DNA from: JAIFWN01 sp049304015 | GTDB taxonomy: Bacteria > Patescibacteriota > Minisyncoccia > Phycocordibacterales > Zambryskibacteraceae | NCBI GenBank assembly: GCA_049304015.1 | Contig: JBAQNS010000006.1 | Location: forward strand, 1-8,477 | Direction of reading: 5' to 3' | DNA length: 8,477 bases | In this document: piece after piece, positions 1 to 5,303 of the stretch | How positions within the stretch are numbered: the first letter of the stretch is position 1 | Layout of the letters: the number at the start of each line of letters is the position of its first letter | The notes under the pieces: model-generated | Told to the model about the DNA's origin: nothing | Seen by the model: only the letters and a program-made list of their open reading frames with translations | Database searches by the model: none | Position numbers and translations under genes: made by a program

Positions 1-890
1 TTTTTCTTATCATGAAGTTTGAATAATTCTTGGAGTTTGGTATTGAGGGTCGAATAGTCTTCATTTGGAAGTAAATCGAGCGAAATAATTACTTCTCCAT
101 ATTTAAGCAGCTCACCTATATCCTTACTCATGTTTAATATAGTTGGACCACTGACCCCAAAATGTGTGAAAAGTATTTTACCTCTTTTTGTTTCCTGCTT
201 TTCATTGTTTTGAAAGGTGGTGAGCTTAACATTATCAAGACTCACTCCAGAGAGTTTATTAACCCACATATCTTTAAGAGCTACAGGCACGAGCGATGGT
301 TCTGGTTCTACCACAGTGTGTCCAATATCCTTTAACCATTTATAAGCATCTCCAGTTGAACCAGTTTCAGGGCGAGAAGTACCTCCAGTGGCTAAGACAA
401 TATTTTTTCCTTGGATTAATGCTCCACCTTTTGTCTTTACTCCAACTATTTTTTTATCCTCTTTAACCAAATCTACAATAGGGGAGTTAGATAGTATTTC
501 AACATTGTGCTTTTTGAGATTTTCTACAAGTACATTCCATACAGACTGCGCCGAATCAGAAACAGGAAAGACACGTTGGCTGGCTTCAACCTTCGTGTCC
601 ATTCCCCGACTATTAAAGAATTCCAAACTATTTACTACAGAGTATTGAGAGAAGGCAGAGAAAAGAAATTTATCACTATCCTTATATTTTTCTAGGAATT
701 TGCGAGTGTCTAATTCAGCATTAGTGACGTTGCATCTACCTCCTCCAGTGATAAGGAGTTTCTGACCAAGTATATTATTTTTCTCTATGAGTAGTACTCG
801 AAGCCCTCTCTCGGCGGCTTGACCAGCAGCCATCATCCCAGCTGGACCACCGCCAACTACTAAAACATCCCATATTGCATCGTCTTTCAT
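1..890 (-). CDS. HI0933/BaiN-family FAD-dependent oxidoreductase, 3' end outside window
   Basis: Cytosolic flavoprotein of the HI0933/YhiN/BaiN family, usually annotated as NAD(P)/FAD-dependent oxidoreductase or aminoacetone oxidase-like; the physiological substrate is poorly known. I translated it by hand: 296 complete codons are open to the left edge, while the family is normally about 390-420 residues, so roughly the last quarter is missing. Visible: an N-terminal dinucleotide-binding loop GGGPAG (residues 13-18) ending with Glu36, which contacts the FAD ribose; the family signature LLITGGGRCNVTN (45-57); LATGG (166-170); and THFGVSGP (242-249). The start ATG at 888-890 is supported by AGGA at 898-901, seven bases upstream. 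It lies 39 bp after the FN3-like gene on the same strand, so it is probably the last known member of the sigma-factor transcript. A hairpin overlaps its ribosome site. Family assignment is firm; substrate is not. Confidence 0.93.
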   Translation of the reverse strand, partial: MKDDAIWDVLVVGGGPAGMMAAGQAAERGLRVLLIEKNNILGQKLLITGGGRCNVTNAELDTRKFLEKYKDSDKFLFSAFSQYSVVNSLEFFNSRGMDTKVEASQRVFPVSDSAQSVWNVLVENLKKHNVEILSNSPIVDLVKEDKKIVGVKTKGGALIQGKNIVLATGGTSRPETGSTGDAYKWLKDIGHTVVEPEPSLVPVALKDMWVNKLSGVSLDNVKLTTFQNNEKQETKRGKILFTHFGVSGPTILNMSKDIGELLKYGEVIISLDLLPNEDYSTLNTKLQELFKLHDKK

Positions 891-891
891 T

Positions 892-913
892 TAGTTATCC
901 TATCAGATAACTA
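892..913 (-). promoter_or_regulatory. Inverted repeat overlapping the flavoprotein ribosome-binding site
   Basis: Perfect 8-bp arms TAGTTATC (892-899) and GATAACTA (906-913) enclose a 6-base loop. In the minus-strand RNA the hairpin ends one base before the ATG at 890, and the AGGA ribosome site (898-901) lies half in the loop and half in the 3' arm. No T-tract follows, so it is not a terminator. It could tune translation of the flavoprotein relative to upstream genes, or be a protein-binding palindrome. The repeat is seen; the role is inference. Confidence 0.45.
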
Positions 914-929
914 GCCATTCAAGTAAGTT

Positions 930-1709
930 CTAGTTTTTGCTTGTTTTGAAATGCAGAGTTGTCCCATTGACTGTACTAAATTGATTCTGAGCGTCTAATC
1001 TAAAGTAGTAAGTAGTGTTTGGATTCAAACCAGAGAGAGACAGTGATACTTGGACATTTGTATTATCAGAACCCAATGAAGTAAAGGCGGTAGTGTTCCC
1101 AAGGTTTGGTGTTGTCCCATATTCAAACCAGTATTGAGTGATGGCTTTGTTTGAGCTGATTTGACCGTTCAATGTTGCATTAGTGCTTGATATCTTGCTT
1201 GCGTCTACTGTTTTGCTAATAGGGGCTCCTCCAACAGGGGCGGGGATGTTTTTAGTAGTAACAAACGAATATCTAGAACCAATAACCTTTCCATATTGAT
1301 TTTCTCCTACAAGATGAAAATAGTAGGTGGTACTTTGTGTGAGCCCAGTTATGTATGCGGGTGCAGGGATAGAAACGAAGCCTGAACCAACAGATTGACT
1401 AGCTGTCTTTGAGCCTAGATTAGTTGTGGGGCCGTATTCATACCAGTAGTTAGTGAAGGCGCCGTTTGGGTTCACTGTCCCGGTGACAACCATAGATGTG
1501 TCAGAGGGCGCAACTTTGTCACTAGTAGTTATACCAGGGGCACTACCTTGCCTTGTATCGTTATTTGTAACCACATTTGTTGTATCTTCTGTAGTGTCAA
1601 CGACTGTGTTTGTAGACAGTGGAGCTGTATTAGGCTTGTTTTTATAAATGATAAATCCTCCTATTATTAATAATATGACCAATCCTCCGATTAATGTATT
1701 TTTATTCAT
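930..1709 (-). CDS. Membrane-anchored protein with two fibronectin-III-like repeats
   Basis: Predicted surface protein of 259 residues. Residues 1-5 are cytosolic, 6-22 form one strongly hydrophobic membrane anchor, 25-65 are a Thr/Asn/Asp-rich spacer, and the rest is two similar beta-sandwich repeats. Matching landmarks show the duplication: YWYEYGPTTNLG (88-99) against YWFEYGTTPNLG (193-204), and GLTQSTTYYFHL (122-133) against GLNPNTTYYFRL near the C terminus, each followed by an asparagine-containing turn. Such FN3-like domains usually bind proteins or sugars or act as spacers. No catalytic motif is visible. It starts 22 bp after the sigma-factor stop with no good ribosome site, suggesting translation linked to the upstream gene. 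In ECF loci the next gene is often a membrane anti-sigma factor, but the cytosolic part here is only about five residues and lacks any anti-sigma domain, so that role is unlikely. Partner unknown. Confidence 0.88.
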   Translation of the reverse strand: MNKNTLIGGLVILLIIGGFIIYKNKPNTAPLSTNTVVDTTEDTTNVVTNNDTRQGSAPGITTSDKVAPSDTSMVVTGTVNPNGAFTNYWYEYGPTTNLGSKTASQSVGSGFVSIPAPAYITGLTQSTTYYFHLVGENQYGKVIGSRYSFVTTKNIPAPVGGAPISKTVDASKISSTNATLNGQISSNKAITQYWFEYGTTPNLGNTTAFTSLGSDNTNVQVSLSLSGLNPNTTYYFRLDAQNQFSTVNGTTLHFKTSKN

Positions 1710-1731
1710 ACATATCGTGCCGTGGACAGGA

Positions 1732-2250
1732 TTAAACTATTACAGGGTCGTATAGGTGTCTGAGTTTCTCCAAACCTCGGTGTACTTGAACTGCGAGGGT
1801 GTTTTTAGATTTACCAGTGATGAGTGACATCTCCGTAAGGGATAAATCCTGAATAAAACGCATGCGCATTATCTTCTGATAATTAATAGGCAAGCGCTGA
1901 ATCAAGAGAAGCAAACCCTTGCCATCCAAAGCATTGAAGATGTTTTCAGCATCATTGTTGCTTGGTTCAAAACCTTTTTCCATTAGTACTTCAAGTGAAG
2001 TAGTTTTTCTTTTTCTATATTCATCAATGATGAGGTTATTTAAAATGTGATAGAGAAAGGCCTTCATAACGTCGATTTTGCCTCCTTTGACCAAATAGCT
2101 CCATGTTTTCAAGAATGTATCCTGAACCAAATCTTCACCGAGGGTATGGTCATGCACTTTAAAGTAGGCATGAGTATTAAGCCCCTTGTTGAAATCATTG
2201 TGGGCAGCTGTCATTATCTCATTTCGCTTGGTGTCTTGTTTCTTAGTCAT
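1732..2250 (-). CDS. ECF-type RNA polymerase sigma-70 family factor
   Basis: Alternative sigma factor of 172 residues, the usual size for the extracytoplasmic-function group, with sigma2 and sigma4 and no sigma3. The sigma2 part spans about 15-82: EDLVQDTFLKTW (39-50) is the core-binding helix typical of the family, and ILNNLIIDEYRKRK (69-82) is the basic helix that reads the -10 element. An acidic linker (about 86-112) follows. Sigma4 spans about 113-167: LPINYQKIMRMRF (120-132), then a helix-turn-helix (136-164) with the family ending VHRGLEKLR. The ATG at 2248-2250 gives a full sigma2 domain; no SD motif is seen. A candidate promoter resembling ECF sites (TGTAAT-N17-CGTC) lies directly upstream and recurs before two neighbouring genes, suggesting autoregulation. 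The gene diverges from a PAS protein and is followed by the FN3-like protein. No anti-sigma gene is recognisable in the window. Family assignment is strong; target genes are inference. Confidence 0.93.
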   Translation of the reverse strand: MTKKQDTKRNEIMTAAHNDFNKGLNTHAYFKVHDHTLGEDLVQDTFLKTWSYLVKGGKIDVMKAFLYHILNNLIIDEYRKRKTTSLEVLMEKGFEPSNNDAENIFNALDGKGLLLLIQRLPINYQKIMRMRFIQDLSLTEMSLITGKSKNTLAVQVHRGLEKLRHLYDPVIV

Positions 2251-2273
2251 ATATGTTAATAAAGCCGTCCGAA

Positions 2274-2300
2274 GACGTTTTTTATTACCGAATTATTACA
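2274..2300 (-). promoter_or_regulatory. Candidate ECF promoter of the sigma-factor gene
   Basis: On the minus strand TGTAAT (2300-2295) is followed after exactly 17 bases by CGTC (2277-2274). This matches the general layout of ECF promoters, e.g. the B. subtilis SigX and SigM types (TGTAAC or TGAAAC, 16-17 bases, CGAC or CGTC). Context resembles the PAS promoter: TTGTAATAATT and CGTCTTCGG here, TTGCAATAATT and CGTCTTTCG there. Transcription would begin near 2267, leaving a leader of about 17 bases. Motif seen; assignment to this sigma factor inferred. Confidence 0.65.
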
Positions 2301-2350
2301 ATAATGCCTAAATTGAGAGTATGTATGCCTAGATTGGCATTACAGTAATG
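2295..2350. repeat. Two near-palindromic ATTACARTAATG copies
   Basis: ATTACAATAATG (2295-2306) and ATTACAGTAATG (2339-2350) differ at one position of twelve and start 44 bp apart. The second is part of a 13-bp palindrome, CATTACAGTAATG (2338-2350). The first overlaps the -35 element of the sigma promoter, so a protein bound there could block or activate it. Placement in a divergent control region suggests operators; the binding protein is unknown. Confidence 0.55.
2304..2336. repeat. Direct repeat ATGCCTARATTG, 21-bp period
   Basis: ATGCCTAAATTG (2304-2315) and ATGCCTAGATTG (2325-2336) match at 11 of 12 positions and start 21 bp apart, two helical turns, so both copies face the same side of the DNA. 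This spacing is typical of tandem activator or repressor sites. The pair lies just upstream of the sigma-gene -35 element, within the PAS/sigma divergent region. The repeat is seen; the regulator is not identified. Confidence 0.55.
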
Positions 2351-2402
2351 TTGCACGGAAGGGGGATATCTGAACACTTGTAGTATAGCACATCTAAAAA
2401 AC

Positions 2403-2408
2403 TATAAT
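2403..2408 (+). promoter_or_regulatory. Possible housekeeping -10 box upstream of the PAS gene
   Basis: A perfect TATAAT at 2403-2408 lies 39 bases before the PAS ATG. The best -35 match, TTGTAG at 2378-2383, is 19 bases away, longer than the preferred 17, so the promoter is weakly supported. If used, it would give basal PAS expression independent of the ECF-type site downstream. Confidence 0.3.
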
Positions 2409-2412
2409 TTCT

Positions 2413-2438
2413 TGCAATAATTTGAGTAGTTGTACGTC
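2413..2438 (+). promoter_or_regulatory. Candidate ECF promoter of the PAS gene
   Basis: TGCAAT (2413-2418), a 16-base spacer, then CGTC (2435-2438). It shares extended context with the sigma-gene promoter on the other strand (TTGyAATAATT around the -35, CGTCTT at the -10). Transcription would start at about 2446-2448, at the ATG of the PAS gene, predicting a leaderless or nearly leaderless message. This also argues against the in-frame TTG at 2430 as start. Motif seen, function inferred. Confidence 0.6.
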
Positions 2439-2447
2439 TTTCGAGAT

Positions 2448-3029
2448 ATGCAAACAAACAAAAACCGCAGAAGTGATGATCCACAGACAGATATAGAAAA
2501 AATGTGGAATAAAAGTTGGACATACATCAAAACAGTGGTGGATGTTGTTCGTGAACCAGTATTAATTCTTGATAAGGATCTCAGAGTGATGACAGCCAAC
2601 GAAGCATTTTATAGAACCTTTCAAGTTGAACAACGAGACACAGAAAAAAAGATTGTTTATGAACTAGGAGACGGTCAATGGGATATCCCTGCTCTACGAA
2701 AACTCCTTGAGGATATATTACCCAAAAACACTTTCTTTAAAGGCTTTGAGGTTGAGCATGAATTTCCTTATATTGGACACAAAATTATGATGCTAAACGC
2801 CCGTCAGATTCATTCTGAAGAAGATACTGCCTCAGGTACGTTTCCACCAATCATACTTCTGGCTATGGAAGACATCACAGACATGATGGCTGTCGCTGGC
2901 ACAGTGGCCAAACATGCGAACCAGCTTGCAGACCAATTTTCAGAGAAAACCAAGAAGCTCGAATTACATATTCATAAATTGGAGAAGGAAATAAAAGGAT
3001 TAAAAAAAGATCCTATTACAACACTGTAA
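2448..3029 (+). CDS. Stand-alone PAS-domain protein with C-terminal coiled coil
   Basis: Predicted soluble signalling protein of 193 residues from the ATG at 2448. An upstream in-frame TTG (2430) would add six residues, but the candidate promoter places the transcript start at the ATG. Residues 1-27 are charged; 28-145 form one PAS fold (DVVREPVLILDKDLRVMTANEAF at 32-54 is the classic start, LLAMEDITD at 137-145 the classic end, as in PAS domains of methyltransferase-linked and histidine-kinase sensors). Residues 150-187 are Lys/Glu/Leu-rich and should form a coiled coil. No kinase, cyclase, methyltransferase or DNA-binding output domain and no membrane segment is present, so it probably works by binding a partner. 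No heme- or flavin-binding residue can be assigned with confidence. Divergence from the ECF sigma gene, with matching promoter motifs, makes the sigma factor or its regulation a plausible partner, but that is inference. Confidence 0.85.
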   Translation: MQTNKNRRSDDPQTDIEKMWNKSWTYIKTVVDVVREPVLILDKDLRVMTANEAFYRTFQVEQRDTEKKIVYELGDGQWDIPALRKLLEDILPKNTFFKGFEVEHEFPYIGHKIMMLNARQIHSEEDTASGTFPPIILLAMEDITDMMAVAGTVAKHANQLADQFSEKTKKLELHIHKLEKEIKGLKKDPITTL

Positions 3030-3037
3030 TATTACAG
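3015..3037. repeat. Triple ATTACA/TGTAAT cluster with 14-bp palindrome
   Basis: ATTACA (3015-3020), TGTAAT (3025-3030) and ATTACA (3031-3036) are packed together; CTGTAATATTACAG (3024-3037) is a perfect palindrome. The cluster covers the end and stop codon of the PAS gene and the -35 of the next promoter. The same half-sites occur in the sigma/PAS divergent region. It may be an operator, a doubled -35, or both. No T-tract follows, so it is not a terminator. Confidence 0.5.
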
Positions 3038-3050
3038 TCCTTGGTGCGTC
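3025..3050 (+). promoter_or_regulatory. Candidate ECF promoter of the surface-protein/sortase operon
   Basis: TGTAAT (3025-3030), a 16-base spacer, CGTC (3047-3050). The -35 contains the PAS stop codon. Transcription would begin near 3058, giving a leader of about 27 bases without SD. A TATAAT at 3053-3058 overlaps the region, but its best -35 (TTACAG, 3032-3037) is only 15 bases away, so a housekeeping promoter is less convincing. Motif seen; dependence on the neighbouring sigma factor inferred. Confidence 0.62.
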
Positions 3051-3084
3051 TATATAATTGAATCAAATAACATCAAAATAAATT

Positions 3085-4341
3085 ATGAAAAAACTTAGTT
3101 ACACAATCTTGGCAGTATTTACTCTTTTTGCCTTTATAGGCCCAAACAGAGTCCTTGCGGCCACCACCCCATCTTTGGGGACAGCCAATACCTTTGGCCT
3201 TATTTCTAACTTGTTTCAGCACAATGCTACTACCACCATTAATGGTGCAGCGGGAAATGTTCTAGGAGTACTTGGATACTCATCCATAGCAGGTCTGGGT
3301 ATAATTAATACTACAAACGGCACCACAGAGGTAAACAATGCAGCTTGGACAGCCGCAGGTATTGCTCAGAACGCCGCTCTTGCAAACTTAAATAATCAAG
3401 TTCTAACCAGTTGTACAAACATTGGAGAAGCTGGAAACTTGGATGCCATAGTCATAGGTGCAGGTGCTCCAGGACACTTTCCTCCTGGTTGTTACTACCG
3501 TGCAGGAGCTATGAACATAGTGAACGGAGGAACAGTAACACTCGATGGAGCAGGAACTTATATATTCAAATCTACAGGTGGTGCTATCACTACAGGTGCT
3601 AACTCGTTCGTAGTTCTAAACGGTGCTTCTGCTTGTGATGTCTTCTGGATTCCTGTAGGAGCCACCACACTCGGAGCCCCTTCAACCTTTAAGGGTACGG
3701 TCATCGATGCAGCTGGTATTACTATCGGAGATACAGTTGGTTGGGTTGGACGAGCACTCGCATACGGAGGCACAGTCACTTCAAACGGAGCTGTTTCATC
3801 AGTGAACACTATCACTGTCCCTTCATGTACAAACCCAGGTTCTCTAACAGTCACTAAGACTGTCATAAACGATAATGGAAGGAGTAATGTAGTTTCTGAC
3901 TTCCCATTGTTTGTTGGTGCAACTGCGGTTGTCTCAGGAATATTAAACAACTTCGTTGCGGGGGTTTATGCAATCACAGAAACCAATAATCCAGATTATG
4001 CACAAACATTCACTGGAGATTGTGTAGGTGGAAGTATCACACTTGCATCAGATGGAAACTATGTGTGTGGAATTACAAATAATGACATTGCTGCTTCTGT
4101 ACCTGGTGGACACCGAAGAGATGTTGTTACCACTTATACTGCACCAACGACTACAACCACAGCTACTACGACTTCAACTACCACCTTCGTAGCTCCTCCT
4201 TACTTCTACATACCCTCACTTCCAAATACAGGCTTCGCTGATTCAAATCCAGATTTCTACAGAACTTTCTTCACTTACCTTGGTGTGTTCATCGTCTTGT
4301 CACTTGTCATAGTGGCAGCAGAAAAGAAGCACAAGGTTTAA
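3085..4341 (+). CDS. Secreted DUF3494 (ice-binding-like) protein with LPNTG sorting signal
   Basis: Cell-surface protein of 418 residues. Domains in order: signal peptide 1-25 (cleavage after VLA); a DUF3494 beta-solenoid of the ice-binding-protein family, about 27-247, with landmarks LGTANTFGL near its start, LDGAGTYIFK, ACDVFWIPVGATTLG, FKGTVIDAAGITIG and GRALAYGGTVT; a second beta domain from SLTVTKTV (253) to about 337, resembling SpaA/prealbumin-like stalk domains; a Thr-rich linker (about 346-372); then LPNTG at 379-383, a membrane helix (394-412) and the basic tail EKKHKV. That C-terminal trio is the classical sortase sorting signal, so the protein is probably cut between Thr382 and Gly383 and transferred to an envelope acceptor. 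Its sortase follows 12 bp later. DUF3494 members bind ice in cold-adapted microbes, but many related domains occur where freezing is irrelevant, so adhesion or an envelope role is equally possible. No SD precedes the ATG. Confidence 0.92.
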   Translation: MKKLSYTILAVFTLFAFIGPNRVLAATTPSLGTANTFGLISNLFQHNATTTINGAAGNVLGVLGYSSIAGLGIINTTNGTTEVNNAAWTAAGIAQNAALANLNNQVLTSCTNIGEAGNLDAIVIGAGAPGHFPPGCYYRAGAMNIVNGGTVTLDGAGTYIFKSTGGAITTGANSFVVLNGASACDVFWIPVGATTLGAPSTFKGTVIDAAGITIGDTVGWVGRALAYGGTVTSNGAVSSVNTITVPSCTNPGSLTVTKTVINDNGRSNVVSDFPLFVGATAVVSGILNNFVAGVYAITETNNPDYAQTFTGDCVGGSITLASDGNYVCGITNNDIAASVPGGHRRDVVTTYTAPTTTTTATTTSTTTFVAPPYFYIPSLPNTGFADSNPDFYRTFFTYLGVFIVLSLVIVAAEKKHKV

Positions 4342-4353
4342 TCCAAAAAACAT

Positions 4354-4989
4354 ATGAAGCCTCGACTCTCATTAAAATGGGCACTGTTAACAATAGGCAC
4401 ACTAGTGCTTATTGTTGTATTAAACACAACAGTCTTTGCCAGGGCCAATAAGAAAACTGTTCAAGTGGCGAGTGTCATCACTTCAGTCGAAGCGACTACA
4501 ACAACTACCACCATTGCCACAACAGAAATATCCAAGCCCACTAAAGTTGTATTACCTCGTCTGATTATTCAAAAGATCAAGGTGAATGCATATATAGAAC
4601 AAATGGGCCTGACCAAAGCAGGGGCGATGGATTCTCCAGTTGGGCCAACGAATGCTGGTTGGTATAAGTTTGGACCAAAGCCTGGATCAATAGGGAGTGC
4701 TGTCATAGACGGGCACTTTGGTTGGAAGGACAACATTCCTGCAGTCTTTGATAACCTTTCGAAGCTAAAGGTGGGGGACAAGATTCAAGTGATAGATGAG
4801 AGTAACAAAACCATCACTTTCATAGTGACAAAAACAAAAGTTCTAGCCAACAATGCTGATGCTACAGAAGTATTTTCTTCTACTGATGGCAAGGCGCATT
4901 TAAACCTCATCACCTGTTCAGGTTCTTGGAACATCACAACAAAAAACCGCCCCAGTAGACTCGTAGTCTTCACTGATAAGGCGGTTTAG
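4354..4989 (+). CDS. Sortase (class E/F-like), predicted partner of the LPNTG protein
   Basis: Membrane-anchored cysteine transpeptidase of 211 residues that should cut the LPNTG signal of the preceding gene's product and link it to an envelope nucleophile. Residues 9-28 form the N-terminal anchor with a positive cytosolic start (MKPRLSLK). Residues 46-63 are a Thr-rich spacer that resembles the linker of the substrate. The catalytic barrel spans about 65-211: VIDGHFG with catalytic His121, LITCSG with Cys188, and RPSRLVVF with Arg202 (Arg199 is the nearby alternative). All three catalytic positions are present, so the enzyme should be active. It starts 12 bp after its substrate without a visible SD, so the two are almost certainly co-transcribed, probably from the ECF-like promoter at 3025-3050. 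Its last 46 coding bases also hold the hairpin used as terminator by the convergent gene pair. Class is uncertain; family is not. Confidence 0.93.
   Translation: MKPRLSLKWALLTIGTLVLIVVLNTTVFARANKKTVQVASVITSVEATTTTTTIATTEISKPTKVVLPRLIIQKIKVNAYIEQMGLTKAGAMDSPVGPTNAGWYKFGPKPGSIGSAVIDGHFGWKDNIPAVFDNLSKLKVGDKIQVIDESNKTITFIVTKTKVLANNADATEVFSSTDGKAHLNLITCSGSWNITTKNRPSRLVVFTDKAV
4941..4987 (-). terminator. Terminator of the small-protein pair, inside the sortase coding sequence
   Basis: Outer arms AAACCGCC (4944-4951) and GGCGGTTT (4980-4987) enclose further matched arms CAGT/ACTG (4953-4956, 4972-4975) and AGACT/AGTCT (4957-4961, 4965-4969), a long interrupted hairpin. Read leftward, the outer stem ends in six T residues (complement of 4941-4946), as a rho-independent terminator should. 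It sits just after the stop of the minus-strand gene ending at 4996. Being within sortase codons, it is constrained by both genes. Confidence 0.7.
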
Positions 4990-5012
4990 TGTAGATTAGA
5001 CTCGTTTTTTTT
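4965..5012 (+). terminator. Possible rightward terminator of the surface-protein/sortase operon
   Basis: AGTCT (4965-4969) can pair with AGACT (4999 region, just before CG and a run of eight T), with CACT and AGTG pairing inside it across bulges. This alternative fold competes with the leftward terminator and ends in a T-run near 5005-5012, within the convergent gene. The stem is short and interrupted, so the call is weak. Confidence 0.35.
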
Positions 5013-5283
5013 GTTGAACTCTAGCTATCGCTGATGAAACCCTCTTCACGTTAGCTTTGCCTTTGGCTACAAGGGCCTTACCTTGGTTAATAAGCTTGGG
5101 ATTCTTCTTTAATTCTTTTTTCACTTCCTTTACCACTTTCTTCTCCACCTTTTTTATTACTCGCATAGCTCTCTTTTGATTCTTCTTACCATTTGGTCCG
5201 AGTAGGGCATAAGCTCCTGCTCCGACAGCGGCGACACCTGCACCAATGGCCATCATTTTGCCTGCTGACATTTTTTTCTTCAT
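4996..5283 (-). CDS. Small lysine-rich single-pass membrane protein, unknown function
   Basis: 95 residues. Residues 1-9 are basic, about 10-27 are a Gly/Ala-rich hydrophobic segment (MAIGAGVAAVGAGAYALL) fitting one membrane helix, and the remainder is an extraordinarily Lys/Val/Ala-rich, probably helical tail (about 33-95) with repeated KK pairs. The junction ALLGPNGKKNQKR resembles small YtxH-like membrane proteins common in Patescibacteria. The positive tail should lie in the cytosol, where it could touch nucleic acid or membrane lipids; nothing demonstrates either. It follows the 84-residue membrane protein by 20 bp on the same strand, is probably co-transcribed with it, and meets the sortase stop tail-to-tail six bases away. 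No SD motif precedes the ATG; the upstream stretch is almost pure A/T. I cannot assign a function. Confidence 0.75.
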   Translation of the reverse strand: MKKKMSAGKMMAIGAGVAAVGAGAYALLGPNGKKNQKRAMRVIKKVEKKVVKEVKKELKKNPKLINQGKALVAKGKANVKRVSSAIARVQQKKRV

Positions 5284-5303
5284 ATTTATAATTTAATTAA
5301 TAA

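Noticed and set aside
388..695. Two plus-strand open frames opposite the flavoprotein gene.
   Set aside because: They lie antisense to a gene with clear family motifs, have no ribosome site and encode low-complexity sequence.
930..1709. FN3-like membrane protein considered as the missing anti-sigma factor.
   Set aside because: Its cytosolic part is only about five residues, too short to bind a sigma factor.
2257..2287. Hairpin with TTCG loop upstream of the sigma gene (TAATAAA and CGTC arms), considered as an RNA regulator or terminator.
   Set aside because: The CGTC is better explained as the promoter -10 box, which puts most of the hairpin upstream of the predicted transcript start; the strong part of the stem is only four pairs and no plus-strand gene precedes it.
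2430..2447. TTG start giving the PAS protein six extra residues.
   Set aside because: The candidate promoter's -10 box (2435-2438) falls inside this stretch, so the transcript should begin after it; the ATG at 2448 keeps the whole PAS domain.
3558..3950. A 130-codon minus-strand open frame inside the surface-protein gene.
   Set aside because: It is antisense to a recognised domain and has no promoter, ribosome site or recognisable motif of its own.
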